Origin: JBECKR01 sp040235415 | GTDB lineage: Bacteria > Acidobacteriota > Polarisedimenticolia > Polarisedimenticolales > Polarisedimenticolaceae | Assembly: GCA_040235415.1 (NCBI GenBank) | Contig: JBECKR010000005.1 | Location: 1 to 57,163, forward strand | Length of the DNA: 57,163 nucleotides | Reading direction: 5' to 3' | In this document: one piece after another, positions 17,038 to 24,829 of the stretch | How positions within the stretch are numbered: the first letter of the stretch is position 1 | How the letters are laid out: the number at the start of each line of letters is the position of its first letter | Position numbers and translations under genes: made by a program | The notes under the pieces: model-generated | Database searches by the model: none | Told to the model about the DNA's origin: nothing | What the model saw: only the letters and a program-made list of their open reading frames with translations

Positions 17038-17170
17038 AGTGCGCCAGCGGATCGACTCACTCCCGGGCGGGAACCGCTTCAACGACCGGATGCCGGGATC
17101 GAGCTCCCCTCGTCCAGCCGGAGCCGAGCATGCGCCGCTTCGAATTTCCTCGTCGACCCGGGAGTGGCCC
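17038..17170 (+). repeat. Solo left end of the IS481-type element
   Basis: The segment starting GTGCGCCAGCGGATCGACTC and running to CCCGGGAGTGGCC matches, with scattered changes, the left 140 bases of the complete IS at 42096. This includes the block ending in the transposase start (GAGCATGCGCCGCTTCG). The rest of the element is missing. It occupies most of the gene-free gap 16860-17180; nothing else is seen there. Confidence 0.7.
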
Positions 17171-17180
17171 CGCCACCTTT

Positions 17181-17678
17181 CTACGGAGCTTCGCCGAGAT
17201 AGGGAAAGGCGCACCACGCCAACGTGACCCACAGCGCCAGAAACGCGGCGTACTGGACCCACCAATTCCCGCTCCGCCTGCCCAACTCCGCCAACGCGAT
17301 CGCCGCGCCGAATCCGAGGACGTTGAACGACGCCACCGCGATCGTGTAGCTGCGGCCCTGGAATCTCACGCCGTAATCCCACGACATCCAGATCGCGACC
17401 GCGGACAATCCCCCGAGCACGAGCGCGAGGACGAGCGTCCACGTCGCGAAGGTCCGCCTGCGACCGAATACGACGAGTCCGCCGCAGAACAGCGACAGGA
17501 CGATGACCAGAGTCCCGATCGGTCCCGCCACGATGGCCAGTGGGATCAAGAGAACCGGAAGTGGCGCCGCCAGGCTAACTTGTGGCGCCATCGTCGGCAT
17601 GAGCAGCGCCACGAGGAGAACCCCGACGCCCAGCATCGCGGCGGGCAGGATCGGTCGCGATCGCTTCGGTTCCGTCAC
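17181..17678 (-). CDS. Polytopic membrane protein, unknown function
   Basis: 165 aa from GTG 17678 (GGGGAG very close upstream; an internal ATG 12 codons later is possible). Four to five hydrophobic helices are visible: AAMLGVGVLLVALLMPTM, LPVLLIPLAIVAGPIGTLVI, WTLVLALVLGGLSAVAIWMS, IAVASFNVLGFGAAIALAEL and YAAFLALWVTLAWCAF. No family is recognised. It starts directly at a decayed nucleotidyltransferase remnant, so its own promoter context has been rearranged. Confidence 0.6.
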   Translation of the reverse strand: MTEPKRSRPILPAAMLGVGVLLVALLMPTMAPQVSLAAPLPVLLIPLAIVAGPIGTLVIVLSLFCGGLVVFGRRRTFATWTLVLALVLGGLSAVAIWMSWDYGVRFQGRSYTIAVASFNVLGFGAAIALAELGRRSGNWWVQYAAFLALWVTLAWCAFPYLGEAP

Positions 17679-17689
17679 GCTCCCCGTGG

Positions 17690-17800
17690 TGAGACGAACC
17701 CTAATCTCGAGTCGCTCGAGAACCCCGAGTTCCCGATGCACCTCGGACGGCGGCTCGGTCGCCGCGGACCATTCTACCCCCGACGTCGCGCCGCTCGACC
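17690..17800 (-). pseudogene. Remnant of orphan nucleotidyltransferase module (copy A)
   Basis: The minus strand encodes GVLERLEIRVRLTTG, like the N-terminus of the small nucleotidyltransferase remnant at 30726-30815. Directly upstream, 17739-17797 repeats the promoter-proximal segment at 31043-31101 (CACCTCGGRCGGCGGCTCGG onward). The partner small gene that lies between these parts at 30.8-31.0 kb is missing here. Confidence 0.5.
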
Positions 17801-17945
17801 GCGGGCTCGGGGAGGGAGAACCGCTCGGACGCTCGCCGGTCCGACGCCAACGGGCGGATTCCTCCCGCCCGGAGGTGCCGAAGGAGCTCCCCTGCGGTTG
17901 ACACCGGGACGCGGCTGGGGCAACGTTCCGGCGGAGGGCCATGAG

Positions 17946-18239
17946 GTGATTCTGCTCGACGCAGCGCTCGAGAAGCTGACCGGCGACACCCAGGCCCTCC
18001 GGGAATTCGGAGTGGCTTCGCTCTACCTCTTCGGATCGGTCGCCCGAGGCGAAGCGACCGAAGACAGCGACATCGACGTGCTCGTCGATTTCGACCGGCC
18101 CGTCGGTTACTTCGAACTCGCACGACTCCAGCACCATCTCGAAGCGCTTCTGAGTACTCCCGTCGACATCGTCACCCCCGGCGGTCTGCGAGCGTCGATG
18201 CGCGACCGCATCCTCCGAGAGGCCGTCCGTGCCGCGTAG
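17946..18239 (+). CDS. mntA: MNT-type nucleotidyltransferase antitoxin
   Basis: 97 aa. GTG 17946 has GGAGGG about seven bases upstream. The nucleotidyltransferase signature is LFGSVARGEATEDSDIDVLV (GSx10DxD). It is the minimal nucleotidyltransferase (MNT) that pairs with HEPN toxins; family members (MntA) add AMP to a HEPN Tyr and so block its RNase. The gene overlaps the HEPN gene by 11 bases, in antitoxin-first order. Confidence 0.9.
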   Translation: MILLDAALEKLTGDTQALREFGVASLYLFGSVARGEATEDSDIDVLVDFDRPVGYFELARLQHHLEALLSTPVDIVTPGGLRASMRDRILREAVRAA

Positions 18240-18573
18240 GAATTGGCTCGATCGCATCTCGGACATCCTCGATGCGGCCCAGCGCATCCGCGAGTACACC
18301 GACGGATTCGATCTCGACGCGTTCACCCGTGACCGGAAGACCGTCGACGCGGTCGTCCGGAATCTCGAGATCGTCGGTGAGGCTTCGGCGCGCGTGCCCG
18401 ACGATGTCCAGGCCAGGTACGGTCAGGTGCCCTGGCGGGAGATGCGCGCAATGCGCAATCTTCTGTCGCACGCATACTTCGACGTCGACGTCGGAGTCGT
18501 CTGGAAGACGGCCCGGGAGGATCTTCCGGTCGTGATCAACGCGCTCGAGCGTATCCTGCGCGAAAACGGCTAG
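18229..18573 (+). CDS. hepT: HEPN (DUF86) RNase toxin
   Basis: 114-aa all-helical HEPN/DUF86 protein. The active site RxxxxH is RNLLSH, followed by AYF with the conserved Tyr that MntA adenylylates (RNLLSHAYFDVD). Upstream IVGEASARVPDDVQ and VPWREMRAMRN are family blocks. GTG 18229 lies inside the MNT gene. A second, internally deleted copy is at 27.4-27.7 kb. Confidence 0.9.
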   Translation: MPRRNWLDRISDILDAAQRIREYTDGFDLDAFTRDRKTVDAVVRNLEIVGEASARVPDDVQARYGQVPWREMRAMRNLLSHAYFDVDVGVVWKTAREDLPVVINALERILRENG

Positions 18574-18727
18574 CGGTCGAGCGCGGGTGTCCCACACGAT
18601 CGGGCGCCTTCCCGCTCCGCCGGGGTGCGGCCCGCGTCTCCTCGCCGTTCATCGTTTACCTCGAAAGCGCCCGGCCGTGCGGCCGGCTCGGACGAGCGGA
18701 TCCCTCCCGTTCTCGAACCATGGCGCT

Positions 18728-19112
18728 TCACAGCCGCAGCGTCGCGATCAACGCCGTCAGCGCGGCCGGCTGCTGGCGACGGCTCGGGTAGTACAGGAAG
18801 AACACGGGAAACGGCGGCGACCGATCATCGAGGACGCGCTCGAGCGCGCCGCTGTCGAGATGCGGGCGTGCGCGGTCTTCCGCCATGAACGCGAGACCCG
18901 CGCCGTCGATCGCCGCCCGGATCATCAGGTCGACGTCGTCGAGCACCAGCGAGCCGCTCACCGACACGGCGACGGACTGATCGCCCTTGCCCAGCTCTCA
19001 GCGATAGATGCCCTCGCCGCGGTGACGGAAGTTGATGCAGCGATGGGCGAGCAAGTCGTGCGGGGTCTCGGGGCGGCCGTGCTCCGCGAGGTCCGCCGTC
19101 GCGCCGTCATCG
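18728..19112 (-). pseudogene. LysR regulator pseudogene (3' part only)
   Basis: Corresponds to the C-terminal part of the effector domain of the intact LysR at 27849-28733 (LVLDDVDLMI, GAGLAFMAEDRARPHL, YYPSRRQQPAALTALI). The codon for Trp in the YRWEL block has become TGA (18998-19000), and the similarity ends near 19112, so the HTH and half of the sensor domain are missing. Confidence 0.85.
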
Positions 19113-19174
19113 TCCGGCCTCCGAACGCGGCCCCCCGGGGCCGCTGCGCAAGCTCGTCCGCAGCCGAGCCGGGT

Positions 19175-19777
19175 TCAGCGGCACGGCGGTCCGATGGCGA
19201 CGGCGACCTCCCCCGTCGGCGCCACGTCGACGACCTTCCCGGTCCCCTTGTCGATCGTGACGATGAAATCCCGCCCCAGACGGGGGACGTCATCGTCGTG
19301 GAACGGGCTCACGCCGACACCGATCGTCGTGCGCGTCTCGAACGCGTAGACCAGCAGCGGGAGATTCCGCCAGCACGGCCGAACTTCGAAGATCGCTTTC
19401 TCGGCGAGCCCGATCATCTCCCGTTGAAAGCGGCTCGGAACGTGATCGCCCCAAATCCAAGCCGCGGCCGCACCCATCGGCGAGAATCCGAGCGGATATC
19501 TCGCGACGCCCTCGGCGCCCGTCGTGCTCTTCGGCACGCACGCGATCCCCCAGGGCATGGTCAGGCTTCGGCCCTTCGAGAAAACCGGCAGCGTGCGCTG
19601 CGCACGGCAACGAAAATCGGCGGGATCGAACCCTGCGTCGGCGAGGAGTTGCAGGGCCCAGCTCATCTCGGGTTGCACGTCGTCGCCGCGGCCTCGGTCC
19701 GTTCCGGCTGCCACGGGGCTCGAGAGACCGCAGCAACACAGGCCGACGAAGATCGCGCTGCCGATCCCGAGCCTCAC
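19175..19777 (-). CDS. Exported protein of unknown function
   Basis: 200 aa. The GTG start at 19777 has GAGGAGAAG upstream and a signal peptide follows (LGIGSAIFVGLCCCGLSSPVAAG). The mature part has several aromatic and Cys residues (FRCRAQRTLPVF; FEVRPCWRNLPLLVYAFETR; DFIVTIDKGTGKVVDVA). The last block looks like a PepSY-like or 'processing of substrate' strand, but no family can be named. Two further exported unknowns follow upstream on the same strand. Confidence 0.6.
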   Translation of the reverse strand: MRLGIGSAIFVGLCCCGLSSPVAAGTDRGRGDDVQPEMSWALQLLADAGFDPADFRCRAQRTLPVFSKGRSLTMPWGIACVPKSTTGAEGVARYPLGFSPMGAAAAWIWGDHVPSRFQREMIGLAEKAIFEVRPCWRNLPLLVYAFETRTTIGVGVSPFHDDDVPRLGRDFIVTIDKGTGKVVDVAPTGEVAVAIGPPCR

Positions 19778-19819
19778 GTCTTCTCCTCGACCGCCGTCCG
19801 GTCGGGCATCGAAAAGAGT

Positions 19820-20329
19820 CTACCGACGCGGCTGCTCCATGCGGTACCGCTCCAGGACGTCGTCCGTCAGGCGGTGTACCTGCCGCAGGATGTCCTGAAG
19901 AGCTCGCAAATCGGGACCGTCTTGGATTTCATCGACGTTCAACCGAGACACGTCGCCCGTGTACTTGTTGACGCCGTAGAAATCGAGCAGGTCGCTCGGG
20001 GAATCGCCACCCAAGCCGACGCGGAAGGCATAGAAGACTTCGTAGTTGTACTTCGATTCCGCCATGGCACCACCGTGGACATAGACCGGATATCCCTCAC
20101 GCAGCGCTTTCTGCACGGCCGGGACGAGCAGCACGAGCGTCTTGGCTTCCCACTCGTACAGCGGGATCGGCCCGGGCGGCGGGGCCGGCAACGCCCTCAG
20201 GGCTTCCTCGGCCCGCTCGAGCTCGCCGGTCGGGATGCCTTCCGTCCCGGCCCGTCGCGAGCGGATCTCCCCAGAGACGCTCTGCGCGAGAGTCTGTGGG
20301 AACACGTGCGGCAAGATGTAGGGCCGCAC
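19820..20329 (-). CDS. Hypothetical protein
   Basis: 169 aa. Two blocks look structured: IPLYEWEAKTLVLLVPAVQKAL and KYNYEVFYAFRVGLGGDSPS with DLLDFYGVNKYTGDVSRLNVD; the second resembles periplasmic PepSY/NTF2-like 'VNKYTGDV' strands. The first 20 residues are weakly hydrophobic, so export is uncertain. It ends four bases before the next gene start region and is probably in an operon with its neighbours. Confidence 0.5.
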   Translation of the reverse strand: MRPYILPHVFPQTLAQSVSGEIRSRRAGTEGIPTGELERAEEALRALPAPPPGPIPLYEWEAKTLVLLVPAVQKALREGYPVYVHGGAMAESKYNYEVFYAFRVGLGGDSPSDLLDFYGVNKYTGDVSRLNVDEIQDGPDLRALQDILRQVHRLTDDVLERYRMEQPRR

Positions 20330-20332
20330 GAT

Positions 20333-20776
20333 CTACCATCCGCCGAAAACGTGAGTGAGCTCGAAGACGACCTCTGTCTCGTCGTCCATCAGTCGAACGA
20401 TGCCGGCCTCCCTCGTGTCTGCCGGATACCACGTGTCGCCGCACGTGACACCGGCAACGTCGTACCGAACCCGAACCCGGGCCTCCTGGTCTCGGATCGC
20501 CACGACGTCGACCCGATACGACCGGACCACGACCGCGCAGTCCGAGCCGGGCTCGTTGTCTCGTACCAGGAACGGCGCGATCCGATCCCACGTCGCGCTG
20601 CCGAGCCGCGCGCCCTCGCCGTCGATGTCGCAGAACCGTCGAACGGTCGCCTCGGGGTCGTCGCGGTCGCCGATGACGGCGTGAACGACGGTCGGCTCGC
20701 TTGGCGATGGCCCTCGGGCCGCGAGCCGGCTTCCTGCGAGCAACATCGAGACGCCAAGACGTGTGGGACGAACCAT
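20333..20776 (-). CDS. Exported hypothetical protein (NTF2-like strand pattern)
   Basis: 147 aa with a short signal-like N-terminus (LGVSMLLAGSRLAARG). The rest (EATVRRFCDIDGEGARLGSA; SYRVDVVAIRDQEARVRVRY; GIVRLMDDETEVVFELTHVF) has the alternating strands of small periplasmic NTF2/SnoaL-like domains. Two Cys residues could form a disulfide. No function can be given. Confidence 0.55.
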   Translation of the reverse strand: MVRPTRLGVSMLLAGSRLAARGPSPSEPTVVHAVIGDRDDPEATVRRFCDIDGEGARLGSATWDRIAPFLVRDNEPGSDCAVVVRSYRVDVVAIRDQEARVRVRYDVAGVTCGDTWYPADTREAGIVRLMDDETEVVFELTHVFGGW

Positions 20777-20992
20777 GCCCGCTCCTGGGAGTCCGCCGGG
20801 ACCCCAGCATGCGGCGCATGGCCCCTCCCCGTCTACCCCGTCGCGGGACCCGCCGGCGCCGTTCTAGACGCCCATCCCGGTCGATCGACTCGTGAAATCT
20901 CGTCGCGACCGGACCGATTACCGGGCGTGACATCGAATCGTCGCGGCTTGGACCCACACGCGGCCGCGAGCGACCCGCAAGGAGTCGAAGCC

Positions 20993-22276
20993 ATGTCCCG
21001 TACCGGCCGCGTGCTCGTCCCGATCGTCCTCGTCCTGGCCGCCGTCGCGTCGGCGGCGTCCGCCGCGGCGCCCGCCGAGTCGCACTTCCTCGTCACCCGC
21101 CTCGCACCGGACCTCCTGCTCCTGGGGACCGACCAGGGGAGCTACAGCAACAACTCCCTGGTGTTCACCGGACCGGACGGCGTCCTGCTGGTCGACACCC
21201 ACGACGACGCCGACGCCGAGGCGCTGAAGGCGTTCGTCGACGGGCTGGGCTTGGGGACGCCGCGCTACATCGTCCTGACGCACGCCCACGTCGAGCACAT
21301 CGGCGGCGCCGCGATCTTCGGGCCGGACCCGATCGTGATCGCGCACGACCGCTTGCCCGCGCGCCTGCGGCACGGGGCTCTCCTGTTCGAGGAGTACCCG
21401 CCCGCGACCTACCCGGACATCACGCTCTCCGACACCCTCACGATCCGGTTCAACGGCGAGATCATCCGCGTGACGGCGATCGGGGGCAGCCACGACGACC
21501 ACGAGCTCATGGTGCACTTCACGCGCCACGGCGTCGCGCACGTCAGCTCGGTGGTCAACGGCTTCAATTTCCCGAGCGTCGACGCCGCGGGAAACGCCCT
21601 GGGGTTCGCGGCGGTCGTCCGCCGGGTCCGGGAGCTGCTGCCGCCGGGCACGCGCATCGTGTCGGGCCACCACGGCAAGGCGAAAGGGCTCGGCGTCACG
21701 GGCAACTGGGACGAGCTCGAGCCCGACGCCCGCATGATGGACGGCACCGTCCGCATCGTCCGCGAGAACCTCGCCGCCGGGCGGACGGTCGCGGAGATCC
21801 AGGCGGCCGACGTCCTGCACGAGTACGGGGACTACGCCGGCAGCTACGTGAGCAAGGACGCGTGGATCGAGACGCTGGCGAAGGCGATCGCCGGCCCCCG
21901 CCGCGACCTGAAGGACGTCTGCGTCCCGCTCTACGAGACGTGGAAGAAGGACGGCGCGCCGGCGGCGGTCGAGCGCTACGCCCGGCTGCTGCACGACGAG
22001 CCGGACGCGTGGGACTTCGGCGAGACCCGGCTGCTCGGGGTGGGCATGAAGCTCGCCGATCGCGGGCTGCACGACGACGCCGTCGTGTTCCTCGCGGCGG
22101 ACCGCGACGTCTACCCCTCCGGCAAGTACGCGTACTACACGGAGTACGAGCTCGCCCGAAGCCTCCACGCCCTGGGGCGCAACGACGAGGCCGTCGCGCA
22201 CTGCCGCAAGAGCTTGGAGGCCAAGCCGGGCTTCGCCGACGCCGAAGGGCTCCTCGAGACGCTGGCCGGCGAGTAG
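20993..22276 (+). CDS. Exported MBL-fold protein with altered metal motif and helical tail
   Basis: 427 aa with a signal peptide (VLVPIVLVLAAVASAASAAA). Residues 30-265 form an MBL fold: SNNSLVFTGPDGVLLVDTHD, THAHVEHIGGAAIFG and RIVSGHHGKAKG. The usual HxHxDH is HAHVEH, with Asp replaced by Glu101, and the usual GHTxD region reads SHDDHE. The last part (DRGLHDDAVVFLAADRDVYP; HALGRNDEAVAHCRKSLEAK) is TPR-like. ATG 20993 is chosen because the signal peptide begins there and AAGGAG lies upstream. Enzyme activity is uncertain. Confidence 0.8.
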   Translation: MSRTGRVLVPIVLVLAAVASAASAAAPAESHFLVTRLAPDLLLLGTDQGSYSNNSLVFTGPDGVLLVDTHDDADAEALKAFVDGLGLGTPRYIVLTHAHVEHIGGAAIFGPDPIVIAHDRLPARLRHGALLFEEYPPATYPDITLSDTLTIRFNGEIIRVTAIGGSHDDHELMVHFTRHGVAHVSSVVNGFNFPSVDAAGNALGFAAVVRRVRELLPPGTRIVSGHHGKAKGLGVTGNWDELEPDARMMDGTVRIVRENLAAGRTVAEIQAADVLHEYGDYAGSYVSKDAWIETLAKAIAGPRRDLKDVCVPLYETWKKDGAPAAVERYARLLHDEPDAWDFGETRLLGVGMKLADRGLHDDAVVFLAADRDVYPSGKYAYYTEYELARSLHALGRNDEAVAHCRKSLEAKPGFADAEGLLETLAGE

Positions 22277-22393
22277 GCCGGCGGCCACGAGGCCGACTCC
22301 CCGCGCAGGATCGCGCTCTCGCCGCGCTCACCGTGGGGCGGCGCCTCCCGCACCGGCGCGCTCTGCGCGACGTCGAGCACCCGGCCGGGCCGG

Positions 22394-22906
22394 TCACGGG
22401 TCGAGGTCGACGAAGTATCCCGACACGGCGGCCGTCACGAGGGCGTCGTCGACGTCCCCCGCGAGGCTGATCTGCAGCATCGGCGTCTGCCCGCTCTCGT
22501 AGTAGGTCAGGACCCGCTGGTTCACGATCACGAGGTTCGGGTCGGGGCTCGGCGACGTCGGGAGGACGATGATCGACTCCGCGGGTCTCAGGATGCCGAT
22601 CCGCTTCACGCCGCCGAGCGGACCCGCGACGAGGTTGACGCTGACGTTGACCTGCTCCAGCACCAGACGCTTCCCTTCCGGAACGGGATGGAACACCACA
22701 TCGCACGACGACGTGTCTGCGCCGGAGCAGGACAGGACCACGAAGTCCATGTACGGGTTCCGTCCCGGCTCGTCCAAGTTCCTCACCGCGGCGGGCCGCA
22801 GAAGAACCGTGCGCGGCCACTGCGCGAGAGCGGGGGTGGGATAGAAACCGGCAAGCCCGGCCAGAATCCCGATGCTGCCGACGATCGTGAACCATCTGCT
22901 CCGCAC
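22394..22906 (-). CDS. Exported hypothetical protein
   Basis: 170 aa. GTG 22906 has GGGAGG seven bases upstream and starts a signal peptide (WFTIVGSIGILAGLAGFYPT). The mature part has two Cys (VLSCSGADTSSCDVVFHPVP) and strand-rich segments ending SGYFVDLDP. It resembles small secreted proteins found in Acidobacteriota and Myxococcota but has no named family. It is divergent from the ArsR operon. Confidence 0.6.
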   Translation of the reverse strand: MRSRWFTIVGSIGILAGLAGFYPTPALAQWPRTVLLRPAAVRNLDEPGRNPYMDFVVLSCSGADTSSCDVVFHPVPEGKRLVLEQVNVSVNLVAGPLGGVKRIGILRPAESIIVLPTSPSPDPNLVIVNQRVLTYYESGQTPMLQISLAGDVDDALVTAAVSGYFVDLDP

Positions 22907-23037
22907 GGTCGGTCCTCCCGTCGAGCGGGCTCGAGTCGATCTCGAGCCGGGGCATTCCAACTTCGTTCGGGTCGCGACTATTCTCGAGCGGCCGAATTTC
23001 TTTCGGCGGCGACCGCCTGCGAATCACCGAGAGCGTC

Positions 23038-23067
23038 TTGACAGCAATATGCCCATGTGGTTATATA
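23038..23067 (+). promoter_or_regulatory. Sigma-70-type promoter of the arsR operon
   Basis: TTGACA (23038-23043), a 17-base spacer, then TTATAT/TATATA at 23061-23067. The predicted start of transcription falls at about 23073-23074, the A of the arsR ATG, so the mRNA would be leaderless. The short AT-rich island stands out in the GC-rich background. Confidence 0.75.
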
Positions 23068-23073
23068 CCGGTC

Positions 23074-23409
23074 ATGGAATCCTCCTTCGCGATCATCGCG
23101 GAGCCGAACCGCCGGGCGATCCTGAGCCTGCTGGCCTCCTCGGAGCGCTCCGTGGGCGAGCTCGAGCGGCGGCTCCGGATTCCCCAGCCTTCCGTGTCGA
23201 AGCACCTCCGCGTGCTGCGCGACGCCGGCTTCGTCGAGTCGCGCGTCGACGCGCAGCGCCGCGTCTACCGCATCCGGCCCGAGCCGCTCATGGAGGTGGA
23301 CGCCTGGCTCGCCCCCTTCCGGCGCTTCTGGTCCGCCCACGTCGACGCGCTCGAGCGCCACCTCGATCGCATGGCCGAGGCGCCTCCGAAGAAAGGAAAG
23401 AGACGATGA
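23074..23409 (+). CDS. ArsR-family winged-helix regulator
   Basis: 111 aa: FAIIAEPNRRAILSLLASSE, VGELERRLRIPQPSVSKHLR (recognition helix) and VLRDAGFVESRVDAQRRVYR (wing). There is no metal-binding Cys pair, as in the ArsR group that sits next to SRPBCC genes and controls them. There is no Shine-Dalgarno; the promoter places the transcript start at the ATG. Its stop overlaps the next gene (ATGA). Confidence 0.9.
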   Translation: MESSFAIIAEPNRRAILSLLASSERSVGELERRLRIPQPSVSKHLRVLRDAGFVESRVDAQRRVYRIRPEPLMEVDAWLAPFRRFWSAHVDALERHLDRMAEAPPKKGKRR

Positions 23410-23969
23410 CCGATCGTGAGAAGTACGCTCCCGGCCCCGCTTCCGGCGCCGAGATCCGCGAGGACGGCGAGCGGTGGACGCTGGTTCTCGTCCGCGTGCT
23501 CCGTCATCCCCCGCAGACGGTGTGGGAGGCGCTGACCGATCCCGCGCAGCTCCGCGAATGGGCGCCGTTCGACGCGGACCGCAGCCTCGCGACCGTCGGG
23601 ACGGTGACACTCTCGACCGTCGGGATGCCGGCGCCGCAGGTCTCCGACTCCGCGGTGACGCGGGCCGAGGCCCCGCGGCTGCTCGAGTTCGGTTGGGGCG
23701 GCAACGACCTGCGGTGGGAGCTCGAGCCGCTCGGCGAGGGCACGCGCCTGACGCTGTGGCACGCCATCGACCGCCGCTTCATCGCGTGGGGCGCCGCGGG
23801 CTGGCACGTCTGCTTCGACGTCCTCGAGCGGCTCCTCGCGGGCGACCCGATCGGACGCATCGTCGGCACCGAGGCGATGCAGTTCGACGGCTGGCAGCGC
23901 TTGACGGTCGAGTACGCGAAGCGGTTCGGCGTCGAGACCCCCGGCGGGCCCTCGCGCCCGCGGAGCTGA
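23406..23969 (+). CDS. SRPBCC (AHSA1-like) domain protein
   Basis: 187 aa of the START/AHSA1 fold: RVLRHPPQTVWEALTDPAQL, REWAPFDADR, PRLLEFGWGGNDLRWELEPL and TRLTLWHAIDRRFIAWGAAG. It forms a ligand-binding cavity; partners of ArsR regulators of this kind may bind hydrophobic small molecules. It is the second gene of a four-gene operon coupled by ATGA overlaps. Confidence 0.88.
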   Translation: MTDREKYAPGPASGAEIREDGERWTLVLVRVLRHPPQTVWEALTDPAQLREWAPFDADRSLATVGTVTLSTVGMPAPQVSDSAVTRAEAPRLLEFGWGGNDLRWELEPLGEGTRLTLWHAIDRRFIAWGAAGWHVCFDVLERLLAGDPIGRIVGTEAMQFDGWQRLTVEYAKRFGVETPGGPSRPRS

Positions 23970-23971
23970 GC

Positions 23972-24382
23972 ATGCCCCGCACCCGAGGAATCGTCGCCGG
24001 CTTCCGGATCGTCACCGCGCTGTTCTGCCTGCAGATGAGCTTCACCGCGTACGCACAGCTGCGCCTGCCGCAGGTCGCGGGGGCGTTCGCCCACCTCGGC
24101 TTCCCCGGCTACTTCCGGGTGGAGCTGTCCTTGGCCAAGCTCCTCGGCGTCGCGCTGCTGCTCGCGCCGGTGCCGGCGCGCGTCAAGGAGTGGGCCTACG
24201 CCGGCTTCGCCATCGATCTCGCCTCGGCGCTCGTCGCGCACCTCGCGGTGGGCGACGGGCCGGAGGCGTGGGGCTGGGCGGCGGGCACCGCCGTGCTTTG
24301 GGGTCTGTCGTACTTCTTCTGGCGCCGCCTGCACGCCACGCCGGCGACGCGGGTCGGGCGCGAGATTCGGAGCGAAGCATGA
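23972..24382 (+). CDS. DoxX-like membrane protein
   Basis: 136 aa with four membrane helices (IVTALFCLQMSFTAYAQL, LSLAKLLGVALLLAPV, YAGFAIDLASALVAHLAV and GTAVLWGLSYFFW). FPGYFRVELSLAKLLGV is the DoxX-like_2 signature. It starts two bases after the SRPBCC stop and overlaps the next gene by four bases. The role in the operon is unknown. Confidence 0.87.
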   Translation: MPRTRGIVAGFRIVTALFCLQMSFTAYAQLRLPQVAGAFAHLGFPGYFRVELSLAKLLGVALLLAPVPARVKEWAYAGFAIDLASALVAHLAVGDGPEAWGWAAGTAVLWGLSYFFWRRLHATPATRVGREIRSEA

Positions 24383-24807
24383 AGAAGCCCGTCCCGGCGG
24401 AATCCGCTTCCGCGTTGATCGACCGGAGAATCGAGGACCTCGGGGACTGGCGCGGAGAGACGCTCGCGCGCGTGCGCGCGATCCTCCACGAGGCCGACCC
24501 CGAGATCGTCGAGGAGTGGAAGTGGATGGGGACGCCGGTGTGGTCTCACGGCGGCAACGTCTGCACCGGAGAGACGTACAACAGCGTCGTCAAGCTGACG
24601 TTCCCCAAGGGAGCCGCGTTGAAGGACCCGTCGGGTCTGTTCAACTCCAGCCTCGAAGGAAAGGTCCGGCGCGCCATCGACATCCGCGAAGGCGACCGGA
24701 TCGACGAGGCGGCGCTGAACGACCTCGTCCGTGCCGCGGTGGCGCTCAACCTCGAGGCAAAGCGCAAGCCGAAGCCGCGGCGAGCGGGCCGCAAGCGGGC
24801 GGAGTAG
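24379..24807 (+). CDS. DUF1801 (YdhG-like) protein
   Basis: 142 aa: LIDRRIEDLGDWRGETLARV, EADPEIVEEWKWMGTPVWSH, VKLTFPKGAALKDPSGLFNS and IDEAALNDLVRAAVALN match the DUF1801/iron-chaperone-like fold. The tail is Lys/Arg-rich (KRKPKPRRAGRKRAE). It is the last gene of the ArsR operon. Confidence 0.85.
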   Translation: MKKPVPAESASALIDRRIEDLGDWRGETLARVRAILHEADPEIVEEWKWMGTPVWSHGGNVCTGETYNSVVKLTFPKGAALKDPSGLFNSSLEGKVRRAIDIREGDRIDEAALNDLVRAAVALNLEAKRKPKPRRAGRKRAE

Positions 24808-24829
24808 CACGGCGCAAGCGCGTTCCGTA

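Larger units (their letters stand above)
18187..19112. repeat. Segmental duplication, copy 1 (HEPN intact, LysR broken)
   Basis: This stretch (MNT 3' end, HEPN, spacer, LysR 3' part) is matched almost base for base by 27405-28232. Here HEPN is whole and LysR is truncated; in the other copy HEPN has lost 106 bases and LysR is whole. Confidence 0.85.

Noticed and set aside
15417..18239. 940-codon plus-strand open frame
   Set aside because: Its length comes from high GC. Most of it lies antisense to the LamG-like and Asp-box genes; only the last 97 codons (MNT) look like protein.
18587..20992. Long 5' part of the frame that ends in the MBL gene
   Set aside because: Antisense to three exported-protein genes and the LysR pseudogene; a signal peptide and RBS mark the true start at 20993.
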